Assembly (NCBI RefSeq): GCF_000372725.1
Contig: NW_005199363.1
Span: 64,501 to 128,500, forward strand
DNA from: Emiliania huxleyi CCMP1516
Taxonomy: Eukaryota; Haptophyta; Isochrysidales; Noelaerhabdaceae
DNA length: 64,000 bases
Direction: 5' to 3'
Under the pieces are notes generated by a model, which saw nothing but the letters and a program-made list of their open reading frames with translations, did not search any database and was not told the DNA's origin. The position numbers were made by a program, and so were the translations under genes. The number at the start of each line of letters is the position of its first letter. Position 1 is the stretch's first letter. Below are positions 62,575 to 64,000 of this stretch, in pieces.

Positions 62575-63112
62575 GCCGCACCCCCCTCCGCCGCCCCCTC
62601 TTCCGCCTCCCCCCTCCCCGGCGCCCCCCTCTCCCCCGCCACTCTCCTCCCCGCCGCCCTCCTTTCCGCCGCCCCCCCCCTTGCCACCCCCCCCGCCGAC
62701 GGCCCCCTTTCCGCCGCCCTCCCCCCCGCCGCCCTCCTCCCTGCCGCCCTCGTCCCCGCCGCCCCCTTCCTCTTGGCCATCGCCTCCGCCGCCTTCGTCT
62801 CCCACTCCGCCACCCCCCCTCCGCCACCCCCCCCTCCGCCACCCTCCCCTTCGCCGTCCCCCTCCCCGCCGTCCTCCCCCCCGCTGCACTCCTCTCCCTC
62901 GCCGCCTCCTCCCTTACCGCCTCCTCCCTCGCCGCCGCCTCCTTCGCCTCCTCCTCCCTCGCCGCCTCATCCCTCGCCGCCTCCTCCTTCGCCGCCTGCT
63001 CCCTCGCCGCCTCCTCCCTCGCCGCCTCCTCCCTCGCCTCCTCCTCCCCCGCCGCCGCCTCCTTCGCCGCCTCCTCCCTCGCCGCCTCCTCCCTCGCCGC
63101 CCTTCTTTCTTC
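62575..63112. repeat. Long 12-15-nt minisatellite (CTCGCCGCCTCCTCC)n
   Basis: About 540 bases of C-rich repeats that read SPPPPSPPPP on plus and EEAAREEAA on minus. Neither strand has a recognisable domain beside it, so I call it a repeat, not a gene. Confidence 0.85.
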
Positions 63113-63334
63113 ATACATACATAAGCAGTCTCGGACGCAAGTATCAGCACAAGAATCAGAACGTGGCGCGTCGAGCCCTCACCACCAGAGCGTGGTGGGG
63201 GGGCGCGGGAGAGAGTGTGTGTGTCCCTCGAGACCTTCTAAAGGCATATCAGAGACCCTCACTTAGCCACCTCACAGGGTACCCTGAGGCTGTGGCCTCT
63301 GCACAAGATTTCGCACCATATGGTTGCATGGACG

Positions 63335-63515
63335 TCAACTCAGGGTGTGTGGCAGCCAGCTGGCTGTGACCTGTGTGTCTTGTGAGCTTGTTTGTGTCTG
63401 TGTCGCTCGTGCGTGTCGTCATCATGTCATCTGTCCAGCGTCCACCCATACCGCGTTGGTGTCCAGTCCGAGCCTGGCTGTTCTTTTTTCACCTTCCTAC
63501 ATACATACCCCCTCG
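63335..63515 (+). repeat. Dispersed repeat B, 3' third
   Basis: GTCAACTCAGGGTGTGTGGC to GGTGTCCAGTCCGAGCCTGG and a CTACATACATACC tail; same 3' end as the other copies. Confidence 0.85.
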
Positions 63516-64000
63516 TGCGCATTGGCCTTTGTGGTGCTTATCCGACGTCTCGGAGTTAGTAGCAGACTGGCCGCAGGAAATTGCATACGGTCTGTAGGCT
63601 CCTCGGAGGCGGAGAGAGATTTTTAGAAGCCAACAAGAAATGTGTGACACACAGTGATTTGGGCTCGGCAGCTTGTCGACTACTGGAGCCGGAGCACGGA
63701 TGAAGAATTTTTTCGGGCCTTTTGACCTGAAGATTCTTCACCACCCGCATTTTCTCCCACAGGAGTTTTCCTAGCTGTGGGCTCGTCAGTTCTGTCTACG
63801 GTGAAAGGGGGCGCAACGGCGGCGCACGGGGATTTTCTTCATTTTTTGTGTCTCTCTCTCAGCTTCTCGTGAGCTCGCGCTCCTGCCATGCATTACACTG
63901 GCCCTCCCCGCTTCTCGACCAGCGCCGTCCGCCAAACGCCACACACGCACACGCACTCGGGCCGCCACTCCGCGTGCTGGCTGCTGGGACGTGCGGAACC
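63516..64000. other. No gene recognised
   Basis: Contains AATTTTTTCGGGCCTTTTGA and ATTTTCTTCATTTTTTGTG, AT-richer than genic DNA. The window ends before any recognisable exon. Confidence 0.45.

Overview
This window is nuclear DNA of a GC-rich, intron-containing photosynthetic eukaryote. A haptophyte alga of the Emiliania/Prymnesium kind fits best. The evidence is a PsbP-type thylakoid-lumen protein, a phosphoseryl-tRNA kinase (selenocysteine route), Golgi glycosyltransferases, GC-rich codons with Ala/Gly/Pro/Glu-rich linkers, very many homopolymer and microsatellite tracts, and a striking use of GC-AG introns. No operons, rRNA or confident tRNA genes were seen. Exon models were built by hand from reading-frame continuity and remembered family patterns; no alignment or RNA evidence was available.

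Layout. 1-9,992: a 17-exon MYND/methyltransferase gene (minus), a divergent PX-PH gene (plus), and a KH / telobox-Myb gene (plus). 10,000-16,300: PSTK (minus) and a DUF218 membrane protein (minus). 16,300-24,450: a mobile-element belt with a retroposon-like repeat, a TIR element with a Cys-rich frame, a short MITE, an LPMO gene, a Harbinger-like transposase fragment and an 0.8-kb foldback element. 24,498-35,400: a ferredoxin/FNR fusion oxidoreductase, a GT32-like glycosyltransferase, a large unknown protein, a Cys-rich protein and an acidic protein. 35,700-45,300: three copies of an unknown small gene family, a RING protein next to a duplicated gene fragment, a tandem repeat element encoding an AT-hook-like protein, and a sulfotransferase-like gene. 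46,166-55,534: PsbP-domain protein, DUF4116 repeat protein, AAAP amino-acid transporter and PCID2/Thp1 (TREX-2). 55,900-64,000: two more foldback/TIR elements, an inverted copy of the retroposon-like repeat, a GT31-like glycosyltransferase and long minisatellites.

Two things stand out. First, most introns begin with GC rather than GT, and in many the first 8-30 nt of the intron are a near copy of the first nucleotides of the downstream exon. Many such introns are filled with short tandem repeats, and one holds telomere-like repeats. This suggests introns formed or enlarged by duplication or repair events. Second, several unrelated inverted-repeat elements are each built from their own private 7-13 nt motif repeated in both orientations.
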